A DNA stretch of 64,000 bases from Roseiarcus sp963709185 (GTDB lineage: Bacteria > Pseudomonadota > Alphaproteobacteria > Rhizobiales > Beijerinckiaceae), in contig CAVPVQ010000015.1 in the NCBI GenBank assembly GCA_963709185.1, forward strand, positions 372,001-436,000, in the 5' to 3' direction. The stretch's first letter is position 1. Each line of letters opens with the position of its first letter. The notes beneath the pieces were generated by a model. That model saw nothing but the letters and a program-made list of their open reading frames with translations. It did no database searches and had not been told where the DNA came from. Shown here piece after piece: positions 36,045 through 45,880 of this stretch. Both the position numbers and the translations under genes were made by a program.

Positions 36045-37298
36045 CTAGCCAGCCTTTTCGACACGTTCGGAGTAGATGTAGAGAGGTCGCGCCTTGCCAT
36101 CGACCACCTCAGGACCGATCACCACCTGCTCGACGCTGTCGAGGCCCGGCAATTCGAACATGGTGTCGAGCAGGATGCCCTCCATGATCGAGCGCAAACC
36201 GCGCGCGCCGGTGCGCCGCTCGATCGCCTTTTTGGCGACGACGTTCAGCGCCTCGTCCTGGAACGTCAGGTCGGTGTTCTCCATCTCGAACAACCGCTGG
36301 TATTGCTTGACGAGCGCGTTCTTCGGCTCGGTCAGGATCTTCTTGAGCGCCTCTTCGTCGAGGTCCTCGAGGGTGGCGATCACCGGCAAGCGCCCCACGA
36401 ATTCGGGAATCAATCCGAACTTCAGCAAATCCTCAGGTTCGACATGGCGGAAAACCTCGCCGGTGCGCCGATCATCGGGTGATTGCACCTTGGCGTTGAA
36501 GCCGATCGACGTGCCCTTGCCGCGCGCCGAAATGATGCGCTCGAGTCCGGCGAAGGCGCCGCCGCAGATGAACAGGATATTGGTCGTATCCACCTGCAGA
36601 AATTCCTGCTGCGGATGCTTGCGCCCGCCCTGCGGGGGAACGCTGGCGACCGTGCCTTCCATGATTTTCAACAGGGCCTGCTGAACGCCCTCGCCCGACA
36701 CGTCGCGGGTGATCGACGGATTGTCCGACTTGCGGCTGATCTTGTCGATTTCGTCGATATAGACGATGCCGCGCTGCGCGCGCTCGACGTTGTAGTCGGA
36801 GGCCTGAAGCAATTTGAGAATGATGTTCTCAACGTCTTCGCCGACATAGCCGGCTTCCGTGAGCGTCGTCGCATCGGCCATCGTGAACGGCACATCAAGA
36901 ATGCGCGCCAGCGTCTGCGCCAGCAGCGTCTTGCCCGACCCGGTCGGTCCGATCAGCAGGATGTTCGACTTGGCGAGTTCGACGTCGCTGTGCTTGGTGG
37001 CGTGATTCAAGCGTTTGTAGTGATTGTGCACGGCCACAGAAAGCACGCGCTTGGCCTGCGGCTGTCCGATGACGTAGTCATCCAGGACCTTGCAGATCTC
37101 ACGGGGCGTCGGGATGCCGTCCTTGCTCTTGACCAGCGAGGTCTTGCTCTCCTCGCGGATGATGTCCATGCACAGTTCGACGCATTCGTCGCAGATGAAC
37201 ACCGTCGGCCCGGCGATCAGCTTGCGCACCTCATGCTGGCTCTTGCCGCAGAATGAACAATAGAGCGTGTTCTTGGCGTCGCCTTCGGCTTTGGCCAT
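36045..37298 (-). CDS. clpX: ATP-dependent Clp protease ATP-binding subunit ClpX
   Basis: This is a AAA+ unfoldase of 417 residues that feeds tagged substrates to ClpP. The N-terminal zinc-binding domain is LYCSFCGKSQHEVRKL plus FICDECVELC. Walker A is LLIGPTGSGKTLLAQTLA, Walker B is GIVYIDEIDKISRK, and the ClpP-contact loop region contains IGFNAKVQSPDDR. I start at the ATG at 37298 because a GGAGAC site lies at the right distance; an ATG four codons upstream overlaps that site. Confidence 0.97.
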   Translation of the reverse strand: MAKAEGDAKNTLYCSFCGKSQHEVRKLIAGPTVFICDECVELCMDIIREESKTSLVKSKDGIPTPREICKVLDDYVIGQPQAKRVLSVAVHNHYKRLNHATKHSDVELAKSNILLIGPTGSGKTLLAQTLARILDVPFTMADATTLTEAGYVGEDVENIILKLLQASDYNVERAQRGIVYIDEIDKISRKSDNPSITRDVSGEGVQQALLKIMEGTVASVPPQGGRKHPQQEFLQVDTTNILFICGGAFAGLERIISARGKGTSIGFNAKVQSPDDRRTGEVFRHVEPEDLLKFGLIPEFVGRLPVIATLEDLDEEALKKILTEPKNALVKQYQRLFEMENTDLTFQDEALNVVAKKAIERRTGARGLRSIMEGILLDTMFELPGLDSVEQVVIGPEVVDGKARPLYIYSERVEKAG

Positions 37299-37623
37299 TG
37301 TCGTCTCCATACCGCCGCTTCCGTCTTACGACTTCGCGGACGCCCGAGCTAGCAAACCTAAACGCACCACCCTAACAAACCGTAGCGATGACTTCCTGCC
37401 GGCGAAGCGTCCGAATTGGCGTCGAAGCGCTCGTTGCCGCCAACGACGCGAGGCGCTGCAACGATGCAACCACGATAACCATCAGCAAATCAAGTCGCGC
37501 CCGGGCGGAATGTCGCGCAACGCTCCCGCGCCGAGGGCCTGGATGCCCGAAGGGTCGCGCCAAGCCGGCACCCGAACAGTTAATCAGAACGGTTAGTTTT
37601 TACGAACAACTTGAAGTTATCAA

Positions 37624-38259
37624 TCACGTTTTTGCCTCTGGCGCTTCGTCCGCTCGTTTGGTCACGACCTCGTCGACAATGCCGAAAGACTTGGCTTCCT
37701 CGGCCGACATGAAATGGTCGCGATCGAGAGTCTTGTCGATGGAATCATAGTCGCGCCCGGTGTGATGGACATAGATCTCGTTCAGCCGGCGCTTGATTTT
37801 GAGGATGTCCTCGGCATGGCGTTGGATGTCCGAGGCCTGCCCCTGGAAGCCGCCCGAAGGCTGATGGACCATGATCCTGGCGTTGGGCAACGCATAGCGC
37901 ATGTTCTTCTCGCCAGCGCACAGCAACAGCGACCCCATCGACGCCGCCTGGCCGATGCACATTGTCGAGACCTTGGGCCGAATGAACTGCATCGTGTCGT
38001 AGATCGACAGGCCGGAGGTGACCACGCCGCCCGGCGAATTGATATACAGCGCAATTTCTTTCTTGGGATTGTCCGCTTCAAGAAAAAGCAATTGGGCGAC
38101 GACAAGTGAGGCCGACAGATCGTCGACCGGACCGACCATGAAGATGATCCGCTCCCGCAACAGCCGCGAGAAGATGTCGAACGAGCGCTCGCCCCGGGCG
38201 GATTGCTCGATGACGATCGGCACCAGATTGTTTTGATAATAGTCGATCGGGTCGCGCAT
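37624..38259 (-). CDS. clpP: ATP-dependent Clp protease proteolytic subunit
   Basis: This is a serine peptidase of 211 residues forming the Clp barrel. The catalytic triad is Ser107 in CIGQAASMGSLLLCAG, His132 in RIMVHQPSGGFQGQA, and Asp181 in TLDRDHFMSAEEA, spaced as in E. coli ClpP. The oligomer motif LYINSPGGVVTSGLSIYDTM is intact. About 325 bases without a gene separate it from clpX and probably carry the clpX promoter. Confidence 0.97.
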   Translation of the reverse strand: MRDPIDYYQNNLVPIVIEQSARGERSFDIFSRLLRERIIFMVGPVDDLSASLVVAQLLFLEADNPKKEIALYINSPGGVVTSGLSIYDTMQFIRPKVSTMCIGQAASMGSLLLCAGEKNMRYALPNARIMVHQPSGGFQGQASDIQRHAEDILKIKRRLNEIYVHHTGRDYDSIDKTLDRDHFMSAEEAKSFGIVDEVVTKRADEAPEAKT

Positions 38260-38479
38260 GGATCTCGCTTTCGGGGAATCGGGCGGGGAGGCGAAGCCCG
38301 CAACATAATGACGACGGCGCGGTTGTTAAAGAGCCGTCGGAACGGCCGGCTTGTCGGCGTCGGGCGGGCGATCGCGTGACAAATCGCACAAGCAACGGCG
38401 GGTTTCCCGCCGGGCAGAGCCCGGCCCGACGACGCCGGCCAGGGTGGAATGCCTCGCCCTCCCTGCCCGGCGTTGCCGT

Positions 38480-39844
38480 TCAGGTCGCCGGCGCGGCCTC
38501 CTCTTCGTCGGCCTTCATCAGTTCTTCGCGCGTGACCTTGCGCTCGTCCACTTTGGCCTGCGTCAGAATGAAGTCGACGACCTTCTCCTCGTAGATCGGC
38601 GCGCGCAGCTCAGCCAGGGCTTGAGGGTTGTTGCGGTAGTAATCCCAGATCTGCTTTTCCTGCCCTGGATAGGCGCGGGCGCGCGCGATCAGCGCGCTGG
38701 AGACTTCCTCGTCGGCGATCTTGACCTCGGCCTTGGAGCCGACCTCCGCCAGAAGCAGTCCGAGGCGCACCCGTCGCTCGGCAATCCGGCGATAGTCGGC
38801 GCGCGCCGCTTCCTCTGTGGTGTTTTCCTCGGCGAAGCTGCGGCCGGACGCCTTCTGCTCCTGTTCGACCTGCCGCCAGATCGATTCGAACTCCTGCGAC
38901 ACCAGCCCGTCGGGAAGTTCAAACGAATAGCGCTTGTCGAGGGCGTCCAGGAGTTGGCGCTTCAACTTTTCGCGCGAAAGCCTTGAATATTCGTTGTTTA
39001 GATTGCCCGAGATCATTTCTTTGAGCTTGTCGAGGCTCTCGAAATTGAGGCTCTTGGCGAAATCTTCGTCGATCGCGAAGGGCTCGGGCGAGGCGACCGC
39101 CTTGACCGTGACGTCAAAAGCCGCCTTCTGCCCGGCCAGCGCGCGATTGACATAGGCCTCCGGGAAGGTCGCCTCCACGGCGCGGCGCTCGCCGGCGACA
39201 ACGCCAAGAAGCTGCTCCTCAAAGCCGGGAATGAACGTATTGGAGCCGAGGATCACTTCGATATTCTCGCTCGTTCCGCCCTCGAACGGTTCGCCGGCGA
39301 TCCTGCCGACGAAATCGACGGTGACACGGTCGCCGCTCTCAGCCTTGGCGCCCTCGGGTCTGTCGGCATAGGTGCGCCGGTTGTCGGCCAGACGGTCCAG
39401 CGCCCGGTCGACGTCCGCAGGCTCCACGTCAGCCACCGGACGCTCCAGGGAAATATCGTCGAAGGCGCCCACGTCGAACTTCGGGAGCACTTCGAGCGCC
39501 ACCTTGAAATTGAGGTCGCCGCGCGCCTCCAGCGCGGCTTCGATGGAAGCCTGGTCGGTCGGCAGCTCCACTTTCGGCTCCTGCGCGAGGCGCAGGCCGT
39601 TCTCGTCGACGATCTGCTTGTTCGCCTCGGTGATCGCCTCCTGCACGACGTCGGCCATTACGGAGCGGCCATAGACCCTCTTGAGGTGAGCGACGGGGAC
39701 TTTGCCGGGCCGGAAGCCGTTGATCCTGATCTTGTTCTTCATGTCGGCCAGCTGGCCGTCGAGACGCGCGGCAAGATCTGTCGCCGGCAGCACGATGCTG
39801 TATTCGCGCTTCAGCCCCTGCGAAAGCGTCTCGGTCACTTGCAT
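38480..39844 (-). CDS. tig: Trigger factor
   Basis: This is a ribosome-associated chaperone and peptidyl-prolyl isomerase, 454 residues. The ribosome-binding tail has the signature INGFRPGKVPVAHLKRVYG. The FKBP-type domain contains GDRVTVDFVGRIAGEPFEGG and NTFIPGFEEQLLGVVAGE. The helical C-terminal chaperone domain follows, ending in an acidic tail. It begins MQVTETLSQGLKREYSIVLP at 39844. It lies upstream of clpP, the usual order. Confidence 0.96.
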   Translation of the reverse strand: MQVTETLSQGLKREYSIVLPATDLAARLDGQLADMKNKIRINGFRPGKVPVAHLKRVYGRSVMADVVQEAITEANKQIVDENGLRLAQEPKVELPTDQASIEAALEARGDLNFKVALEVLPKFDVGAFDDISLERPVADVEPADVDRALDRLADNRRTYADRPEGAKAESGDRVTVDFVGRIAGEPFEGGTSENIEVILGSNTFIPGFEEQLLGVVAGERRAVEATFPEAYVNRALAGQKAAFDVTVKAVASPEPFAIDEDFAKSLNFESLDKLKEMISGNLNNEYSRLSREKLKRQLLDALDKRYSFELPDGLVSQEFESIWRQVEQEQKASGRSFAEENTTEEAARADYRRIAERRVRLGLLLAEVGSKAEVKIADEEVSSALIARARAYPGQEKQIWDYYRNNPQALAELRAPIYEEKVVDFILTQAKVDERKVTREELMKADEEEAAPAT

Positions 39845-39956
39845 GTCAAACCCGCCTCGTAATGATAAAAACCTTCGACGGCCCGCACGACGGGCGACCG
39901 AACCCCATGACGATCGACTCGGCGATCACAAGCCGCTGGCAGCCGCGCATCGATCA

Positions 39957-40041
39957 TGGTGCGGGCGGAGGGACTCGAACCCCCACGACTCTCGCCACCG
40001 GAACCTAAATCCGGCGCGTCTACCAATTCCGCCACGCCCGC
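39957..40041 (-). tRNA. tRNA-Leu (TAG)
   Basis: An 85-nt class II cloverleaf on the minus strand with encoded CCA. The acceptor arm is GCGGGCG with CGCCCGC, the D loop is TGGCGGAATTGGTAGACGCG, the anticodon arm is GCCGGATTTAGGTTCCGGT with anticodon TAG, the long variable arm is GGCGAGAGTCGT, and the T arm is GGGGGTTCGAGTCCCTC. Confidence 0.95.
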
Positions 40042-40159
40042 ATCCAACCGCCTTGCGTGGGAGGCCCGCCGCATCGGGCGCGGTCTATACCATCTTGCGC
40101 CGCCCGCGCCACAAAAAAAGCGCCAAAGCGGGCCGACTTGGATTTCGGGCGAAAAACCG

Positions 40160-40324
40160 CTAGTCCCGGATCAACACGGCGATCGCGACGGTGAACAGAC
40201 CGCCCGCCAGGACAATCGTAGCGCCGACGTCGTGCGCCTCGGCGGCAAGAGATTTCCACGGCGTCAGCCACAGGCAACAAGTCACCACGGCGGCCGCGCC
40301 GGCGAAAGCGACAAACTTGCTCAC
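40160..40324 (-). CDS. Small membrane protein of 54 residues
   Basis: A short gene starting at a GTG at 40324 after a GGAGAAG site seven bases upstream. The product (first residues SKFVAFAGAAAVVTCCLWL, last residues AGGLFTVAIAVLIRD) has two hydrophobic helices joined by a polar loop with KSLAAEAHDVG. The frame continues upstream, but that part is Arg-rich shadow sequence. No family is recognised. Support is the ribosome-binding site, codon bias and clean membrane topology. Confidence 0.55.
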   Translation of the reverse strand: MSKFVAFAGAAAVVTCCLWLTPWKSLAAEAHDVGATIVLAGGLFTVAIAVLIRD

Positions 40325-40497
40325 AAACGCTTCTCCAACGCTTAAGTCTCGTCGTCCCGTCGCCCCGGACGAAGGCCGCCGCAATCGCGCCCGGGCCACG
40401 GGAACCGGACAGCAACGCAAGGTCCGCGCCGCGCCGATTGGTTCACAATGAAACAACAGACCGACCCACGCCGGGAGCGTCGCCAGAGCGCGGCGCG

Positions 40498-41865
40498 ATG
40501 AGCCTCGATCGCCGCGACGCGTTGCGCGCGGGGGTTTCGGCCTCGTTGTGGGTGGCGTTTGGCGCGGGGACATCGGCCCAACCCGCCGCCGCGCGCCTGG
40601 CGGCGGACGGCTTTCGGCTTTTCCGGGCGGGGCCCGCCAAAGCGCAGATTCTCGAGGCTCCCGCCGCGCTTACCGACGCGCTCGGCTATGAAGGCGCGAC
40701 GCCGGGACCGCTGCTGCGGCTGCGCAAGGGCGCGGAGCTGAAGGTCCGGCTGATCAACGGGCTGTCGGAGCCGACGACGCTGTGCTGGCACGGCCTGCGC
40801 ATCGCCAATGCGATGGCGGGGATCGGCGGGCTTACCCAGCCGGCCGTTCCGTCCGGCGACAGCTTCGACTACCGTTTCACGCCGCCCGATTCCGGCTTCA
40901 ATTTGTATCGGCCGCACGCCGGCGCCGCGACGCCGGGTCAGGTCGGGCGCGGCCTGTACGGGCCGATCGTGGTTGAGGAAGCCGCGCCGCCGGCGCTCGA
41001 TCTGGAGGTCATCGTCATCCTCGCCGAGTGGCGTCTCGGTGCGGACGGCGCGGCGCGGGACGATTTCGCTGCCCCCGGTCTGACCCATGGAAGTGTCCAG
41101 CCTACCGCGCAGGTCGCCGTCAACAACGGCGCGACGCCGCTCGCGCTGCATCCGGCGCCGGGCGCCCGCGTGCGTCTGCGCCTCGCCAACGCGGCCGCGC
41201 GCGTCATAGTGATCGGCGTCGCCGGGGTGAAGCCCCTGATCATCGCGCTGGACGGCCAGCCCGGTGAACCGTTCGAGCCGTTGCGGAGCACTTTCCCGAT
41301 CGGTCCGGGCGCCCGTTTCGACATGATGTTCGACATGCCGAGCGCGGGGGCTGACGTCCGTTTCATCCTGCTTGGCGCCCCCGCCGAACCGGATCGGCCG
41401 CTGATCGTGCTGACCGCGACCGGCCCCCCGGTCCCGCGGCGCCCGCCTGTCGCCGGCCTCGACGCCAATCCGCTCCTGCCGCGCGAAATCGACCTCGGTC
41501 GCGCCACGCGTGTGGACATCGTCATCGCCGGCGGGGCCGCCGGCCCGTTTTCGATCAATGGCGCGACGCTTTCCACCTGGCCGGCCAAGCCGCTTTTCGC
41601 GGTCGCGCGCGGCGCCCCGGTGACGCTGGGGCTCGTCAACAAGACCGCGGTTGTCCAGGCCATCCGCTTGCACGGCCATGTCATGCGCCTGCTTCATCCA
41701 ATGGACGACGGTTGGGAGCCTTATTGGCGCGACAGCGTGCTGATCGCGCCCGGCAAGACCAGCCATGTCGCGTTTGTCGCCGACAATCCTGGCCTTTGGC
41801 CGATCGAATCGGCGATTCCCGAGCAGCAGGCGGCCGGGGTGATGACGATGTTCGCAGTCGGCTAG
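40498..41865 (+). CDS. Multicopper-oxidase-fold protein lacking most copper ligands
   Basis: This is a three-cupredoxin-domain exported protein of 455 residues. I start at the ATG at 40498 because the product then opens MSLDRRDALRAGVSASLW, a twin-arginine signal. The fold is recognisable (LCWHGLRIANAM, PSGDSFDYRFTPPDSGF, IRLHGHVMRLLHPMDDGW), but the ligand motifs are altered. HWHG is CWHG, WYHPH is LYRPH, HPxHLHG is QAIRLHG, and the HCHxxxHxxxGM type-1 region is replaced around WPIESAIPEQQAAGVMT. It is therefore unlikely to be an active oxidase. FtsP/SufI is a known copper-free relative in fold, but I cannot assign that role. Confidence 0.82.
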   Translation: MSLDRRDALRAGVSASLWVAFGAGTSAQPAAARLAADGFRLFRAGPAKAQILEAPAALTDALGYEGATPGPLLRLRKGAELKVRLINGLSEPTTLCWHGLRIANAMAGIGGLTQPAVPSGDSFDYRFTPPDSGFNLYRPHAGAATPGQVGRGLYGPIVVEEAAPPALDLEVIVILAEWRLGADGAARDDFAAPGLTHGSVQPTAQVAVNNGATPLALHPAPGARVRLRLANAAARVIVIGVAGVKPLIIALDGQPGEPFEPLRSTFPIGPGARFDMMFDMPSAGADVRFILLGAPAEPDRPLIVLTATGPPVPRRPPVAGLDANPLLPREIDLGRATRVDIVIAGGAAGPFSINGATLSTWPAKPLFAVARGAPVTLGLVNKTAVVQAIRLHGHVMRLLHPMDDGWEPYWRDSVLIAPGKTSHVAFVADNPGLWPIESAIPEQQAAGVMTMFAVG

Positions 41866-41954
41866 CGAGCGCTCACGCCGACATTGTCCACTCCCGCGTA
41901 GTGTGTGAAAGATCGTCCGGGCGCGGCCCGTCGCCGCCTCGCGTTTGGACCGCC

Positions 41955-42350
41955 ATGCTGATCCACGTTCCCGTCTCCGCCGGCGAATTGATCGACAAGA
42001 TCACGATCCTGCGCATCAAGGCAGAGCGCATCGGCATGGCGAAAAAACCAAATGTTGCTCATGAGTTGCGTCTGCTGGAAGCGATATCGAACCGCGAATT
42101 GCCGCATTCGCCTGAGCTTGCCGCGCTGACCGGCCGCCTTGCCGAGGTCAACGCCAGGCTGTGGGACATCGAGGACGCCAAGCGGGCGTGCGAACGGCGC
42201 GGCGCGTTCGGCTCCGACTTCGTCGAATTGGCGCGCTCGGTCTACATCGAGAATGACCGCCGCGCGGCGATCAAGCGCCGGATCAACGAGCTCACCGGAT
42301 CGGATATCGTCGAGGAGAAGAGCTATCTGAGCGACGAATCGGCGCCCTGA
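41955..42350 (+). CDS. DUF6165-like conserved protein
   Basis: This is a 131-residue helical protein starting MLIHVPVSAGELIDKITILR, with later KRACERRGAFGSDFVELARS and a helical C-terminus (NDRRAAIKRRINELTGSDIV). From memory this matches the DUF6165 family of unknown function, often near glycosyltransferase or TPR genes. Nothing here indicates a reaction. It starts 89 bases after the multicopper-fold gene on the same strand. Confidence 0.72.
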   Translation: MLIHVPVSAGELIDKITILRIKAERIGMAKKPNVAHELRLLEAISNRELPHSPELAALTGRLAEVNARLWDIEDAKRACERRGAFGSDFVELARSVYIENDRRAAIKRRINELTGSDIVEEKSYLSDESAP

Positions 42351-42407
42351 TGCGGTAAATTCTTGCCAATTGTCCTCGCCAAAGCCGCGCGACGCAACTT
42401 CTCGCCG

Positions 42408-43935
42408 TCATCCCGCCAACTCGCGCAGCGCCAGCGGTAGCGTTTCCGTCAGATCTTCGGCGATGAGGCCCGGTCCAAAGGCGTGCGCCGCCGCGCCGTG
42501 CAGCCAGACGGCGCAACTCGCCGCCTCGAATGCCGGCATCCCCTGCGCCAGCAGCCCGCCGATCAAGCCCGCCAACACGTCCCCGGAACCCGCGGTCGCC
42601 AGGGTCGGCGGCAGATCGAGGCCGATGGTGGCGAGCCCGCCCGGCTCGGCGACCACTGTGTCGGCGCCCTTCGAAACGACGACAGCGCCGAGAAACGTCG
42701 CCGCCGCGCGAGCGCACGCCAGTTTGCACGACAGATTCAAGATTTCATCTTCGCCTTTGAATAATCTGAGGAATTCTCCATCGTGAGGCGTGATCACCGT
42801 ATCGATCCGCCCTGTCCGGGTCAGCAAGGCCAGCGCCTTGGCGTCGCCGGCGAAACTGGTCAAGGCGTCGGCGTCGAGCACGAAGGAGCGAACGGAGCCG
42901 CTCCGATCGCCGCCGAGCGCCGCCGCGACCAGCGCCCTGGTCGCCGGCCCGACCCCGGCGCCCGGCCCCATGACGACCGCGTTCCGCCGGCCGTCGGCCA
43001 GCAATTCAGCAAAACCGGCTGCTCCGTCGAACGGGGCGACCATCACCGCCGTCGAATGGGCCGCGTTGACCGCGACCGCGTCGAGCGGGCTGGCGAGGGT
43101 CGAAAGACCGGCGCCGACCCGCAGCGCCGCCCGCGCCGCCAGCCGCGCCGCGCCGGTGTGGCTGGCGCTTCCCGACAGCACTAGCGCGGAGCCGCGCGAA
43201 TATTTGTTGGAGCCCGGCCGCAAGCCGGGAAAGGCGGCGCGCCACACCGCCGGGACGTTGGCGAAGGCTTTGGGGCCGATAGCGGCAAGCGTCGCCGCGC
43301 CGATGCCGATGTCGGCGACCGCGAGCGCGCCGCATCGCGCGCGCCCAGGCAGCAACAGATGGCCCGGCTTCAGGCGAAAGAACGTGACGCTGGCCGTCGC
43401 CCGCACCGCCGCGCCGCGCTCGGCGCCGGTCTCCCCGTCGATCCCCGAGGGCACGTCGACCGCCAGGACCGGACGCCCGCTGCGGCCGTATTGGTTGATG
43501 CGCTCGACGCAATCGCGCGCCGGTCCGGTAAGATCGCGGTCGAGCCCCGCGCCGAACAACGCGTCGACCACGAGGTCCGCCTCGCCAAGGGTGAAGTCGG
43601 CGGCGGGCGCCACAGGCTGGCCCCAGCGCGCTGCGGCCAACGCCGCATCGCCGCGCAACGAGGCGACATCGCCGAGGAGGGCGACGCGGACGCGAAATCC
43701 GCGCGCTTGCAACAGCCGCGCGGCGACGAACCCGTCGCCGCCGTTGCCGCCAGGCCCGCACAGCACCGCGATTCGCCCGGCCGAGCGCGCGAGGCGCGCC
43801 GCCTGCGTCGGCCACCGCCGCGCCGGCGCGCTCCATCAGCGCGATGCCCGGCGTTCCCGCCTCGATGGTCAACCGGTCGGCCGGCGCCATCTGGCGAGGG
43901 GTCAGCAGTTCGGGGCAGCGGGCGGGATCGAGCAT
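42408..43935 (-). CDS. nnr: Bifunctional NAD(P)H-hydrate epimerase / ADP-dependent dehydratase, frameshifted
   Basis: This repairs damaged NADHX and NADPHX. The N-terminal epimerase starts at 43935 (MLDPARCPELLTPRQMAPAD). After MERAGAAVADA the frame breaks near 43802 by one extra G. The epimerase motif LCGPGGNGGDGFVAARLLQ then continues in the second frame. The C-terminal dehydratase domain has VVMGPGAGVGPATRALV, VITPHDGEFLRLFKG and TAGSGDVLAGLIGGLLAQG. The restored length is about 508 residues, the normal fused form. The break is likely a sequence error. Confidence 0.88.
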
Positions 43936-44073
43936 GGTCCGAAACTGGCGCCGCACGCGGGCGAGCGCAATGGCGCGCGGCGCGGCCGGGCGACGAACGC
44001 GGCGCGCCGCGCCGCCGAATTTGCTGCTTTTCAAGCCGGTTTTTCGTGCTATATGCGCGCACGCCCGGCGTGA

Positions 44074-44149
44074 TCCCCGATAGCTCAGCTGGTAGAGCAT
44101 TCGACTGTTAATCGAATGGTCGCAGGTTCGAGTCCTGCTCGGGGAGCCA
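44074..44149 (+). tRNA. tRNA-Asn (GTT)
   Basis: A 76-nt cloverleaf including encoded CCA. The acceptor arm is TCCCCGA with TCGGGGA, the D arm is AGCTCAGCTGGTAGAGC, the anticodon arm is ATTCGACTGTTAATCGAAT with anticodon GTT, and the T arm is GCAGGTTCGAGTCCTGC. Confidence 0.97.
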
Positions 44150-44351
44150 ATTCGCAGCGAAACTGCGAACGCGGTTCGCACGAAGCTCCAAGCCAGATCC
44201 TCTTCCAGACTTCGCGATCGTTCGGAGGAGTTTCATTTTATTGGCGCCGCTGATCTGGCTTTTGGCGCTTCCGATTTTGACCCGCAGCGCAAGCATTTGC
44301 AGATGGCGCCAGCCGAGGCCGCGTCCGCGCGCCCTGATCCGCTTTCGCGCC

Positions 44352-45665
44352 TCAAGCGGCCGAAGGTCGGTCCGGACGGAAATAGGGAACGACGTAGGGG
44401 CCTTCGGGGATCACCGCGATGGCGGGATCGTTGGCGCGCGTCACGCTGCGGGCGATCGCCGCGTCGACATCCCCGATCATCTCGACGCCGGTTATCGCGC
44501 GCTCCTCCGCCGACAGACCCGAGGTGTAGAGTTCGATGCGGCCGACGCGCATCGGCTTGAGCTGCATTTCGGTCTGCCACTCGTCGACGTCGGCGAGGGA
44601 TTTGGCGGTCAGGGTGGCGAGGAACCTTTCGGGTCCAAGGTCGATCAGGCGGCGCTGCGCGGCGCGAAACTCCGCCGAGCCGAATCCCTCGGAACATTCC
44701 GAGGCGATGATCAGCGTGCCGCCGGGCTCCAGAATGTCGAGCGGCGTCACCATGCCCTTGACCGTCTGATAGTAGGTTTTGTCGAGCGGATAGCCGGCCG
44801 ACGACGTCACCAGCGTCCTGAACCTGCGCGTCGCGGGAACGCGGACGACGCCGTTCACGAAGTCGACCGCCGCCGCGTGGCTGGCGATGATCTCGCCGAA
44901 GTTGACGCAGATCAGATCGCGGTCCTCGTCGATGACGGTGTTGAGGCCATAGACCTCGCCGAGCCGGCGGACGATCTCGAGCTGTTCCTCATGCAACGGG
45001 TTGCCGATCAGATTGCATTGAACCGCCAGCGGATCTTCCATGAACCGCGCCGAATGAAACGTGCGGATGGTTTCGTGGTGGGCGACCCCCGGCGCGATGA
45101 CCTTGCGTCCGCCCGACCAGCCGGCCATGAAATGAGGCTCCACCAGACCGGTCGCGATGCGCAAGTCCGCTTCGACGAACCGGCGATCGAGCTTGATCGG
45201 AGTTCCCCGCGCCGTGGTGAATCCGAGGTCGACATGATCGGCGTCGTTGCGCGCATCGTGATTTTCAATGCGAACCCGCTCCATGACCCAGGGGTCGCCC
45301 ACCACCTCCGCCAATTCTTCGCCAAGGTTCGGGCGATGCAGGCCGGTGGCGACGAGAATGACGATGCCATCGAGCGGAATGCCGGAGGCGACCATGATCT
45401 CAATCATCGGCCTCAGAAACAACCGGTTGGGAACCGGCCGCGTGATGTCGCAGACGAGAATGCAGGCGCTGCTGCGCCCCCGCGCCAGCTTCGCCAGCGG
45501 CTCGGCGCCGACCGGTTGGGCGAACGCCGCTCGAACCGCCGCGGCGGCGTCGGGCAGCTTCGGCGGCGCAAGCTTGGCGATCGTGGTGACGCGTGCGCCT
45601 GCCGGCATATGCAACGGAAGATGGCCGCGTCCATACGAAATGGCGATCGTCTCGGAATCCGTCAA
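44352..45665 (-). CDS. larA: LarA-family nickel-pincer-dependent 2-hydroxyacid racemase/epimerase
   Basis: This 437-residue enzyme belongs to the lactate racemase family, which inverts 2-hydroxyacids by hydride transfer to a nickel-pincer nucleotide bound to a lysine. The key residues are present with the same spacing as in Lactiplantibacillus LarA. Arg76 is in CDITRPVPN, His110 in VATGLHRPN, His178 and Lys188 in EPHFMAGWSGGRKVIAPG, and His204 in TIRTFHS (H to K is 10, K to H is 16). It is divergent from larC-larE-larB, which make the cofactor. Family members act on lactate, malate, gluconate and others, so the substrate is open. Confidence 0.9.
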   Translation of the reverse strand: MTDSETIAISYGRGHLPLHMPAGARVTTIAKLAPPKLPDAAAAVRAAFAQPVGAEPLAKLARGRSSACILVCDITRPVPNRLFLRPMIEIMVASGIPLDGIVILVATGLHRPNLGEELAEVVGDPWVMERVRIENHDARNDADHVDLGFTTARGTPIKLDRRFVEADLRIATGLVEPHFMAGWSGGRKVIAPGVAHHETIRTFHSARFMEDPLAVQCNLIGNPLHEEQLEIVRRLGEVYGLNTVIDEDRDLICVNFGEIIASHAAAVDFVNGVVRVPATRRFRTLVTSSAGYPLDKTYYQTVKGMVTPLDILEPGGTLIIASECSEGFGSAEFRAAQRRLIDLGPERFLATLTAKSLADVDEWQTEMQLKPMRVGRIELYTSGLSAEERAITGVEMIGDVDAAIARSVTRANDPAIAVIPEGPYVVPYFRPDRPSAA

Positions 45666-45880
45666 ATCGGCGCTCCCTCTTCAGCACGTCGGCAAACGAC
45701 CGCCCCGACACATCGTCGCTGCTTCCGGGCGACGGCAGGCGTCATCATGCGGCATTTGAAGACTTGTTCAAGCGCTTTCCGCCTTCGTTCGGACTGACAT
45801 CGACTTCCGGCGACCTGTCGAGTTGATTGAATGCCGAGACGCCCGATCGGCCAGCGAGGCGCCGGGACCCCGGATGGGTT
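45666..45880. promoter_or_regulatory. Divergent larA / larC promoter region
   Basis: About 215 bases separate the larA start from the chosen larC start and must contain both promoters. I see no clear consensus element or operator palindrome, and no regulator gene lies beside the cluster. Confidence 0.4.
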
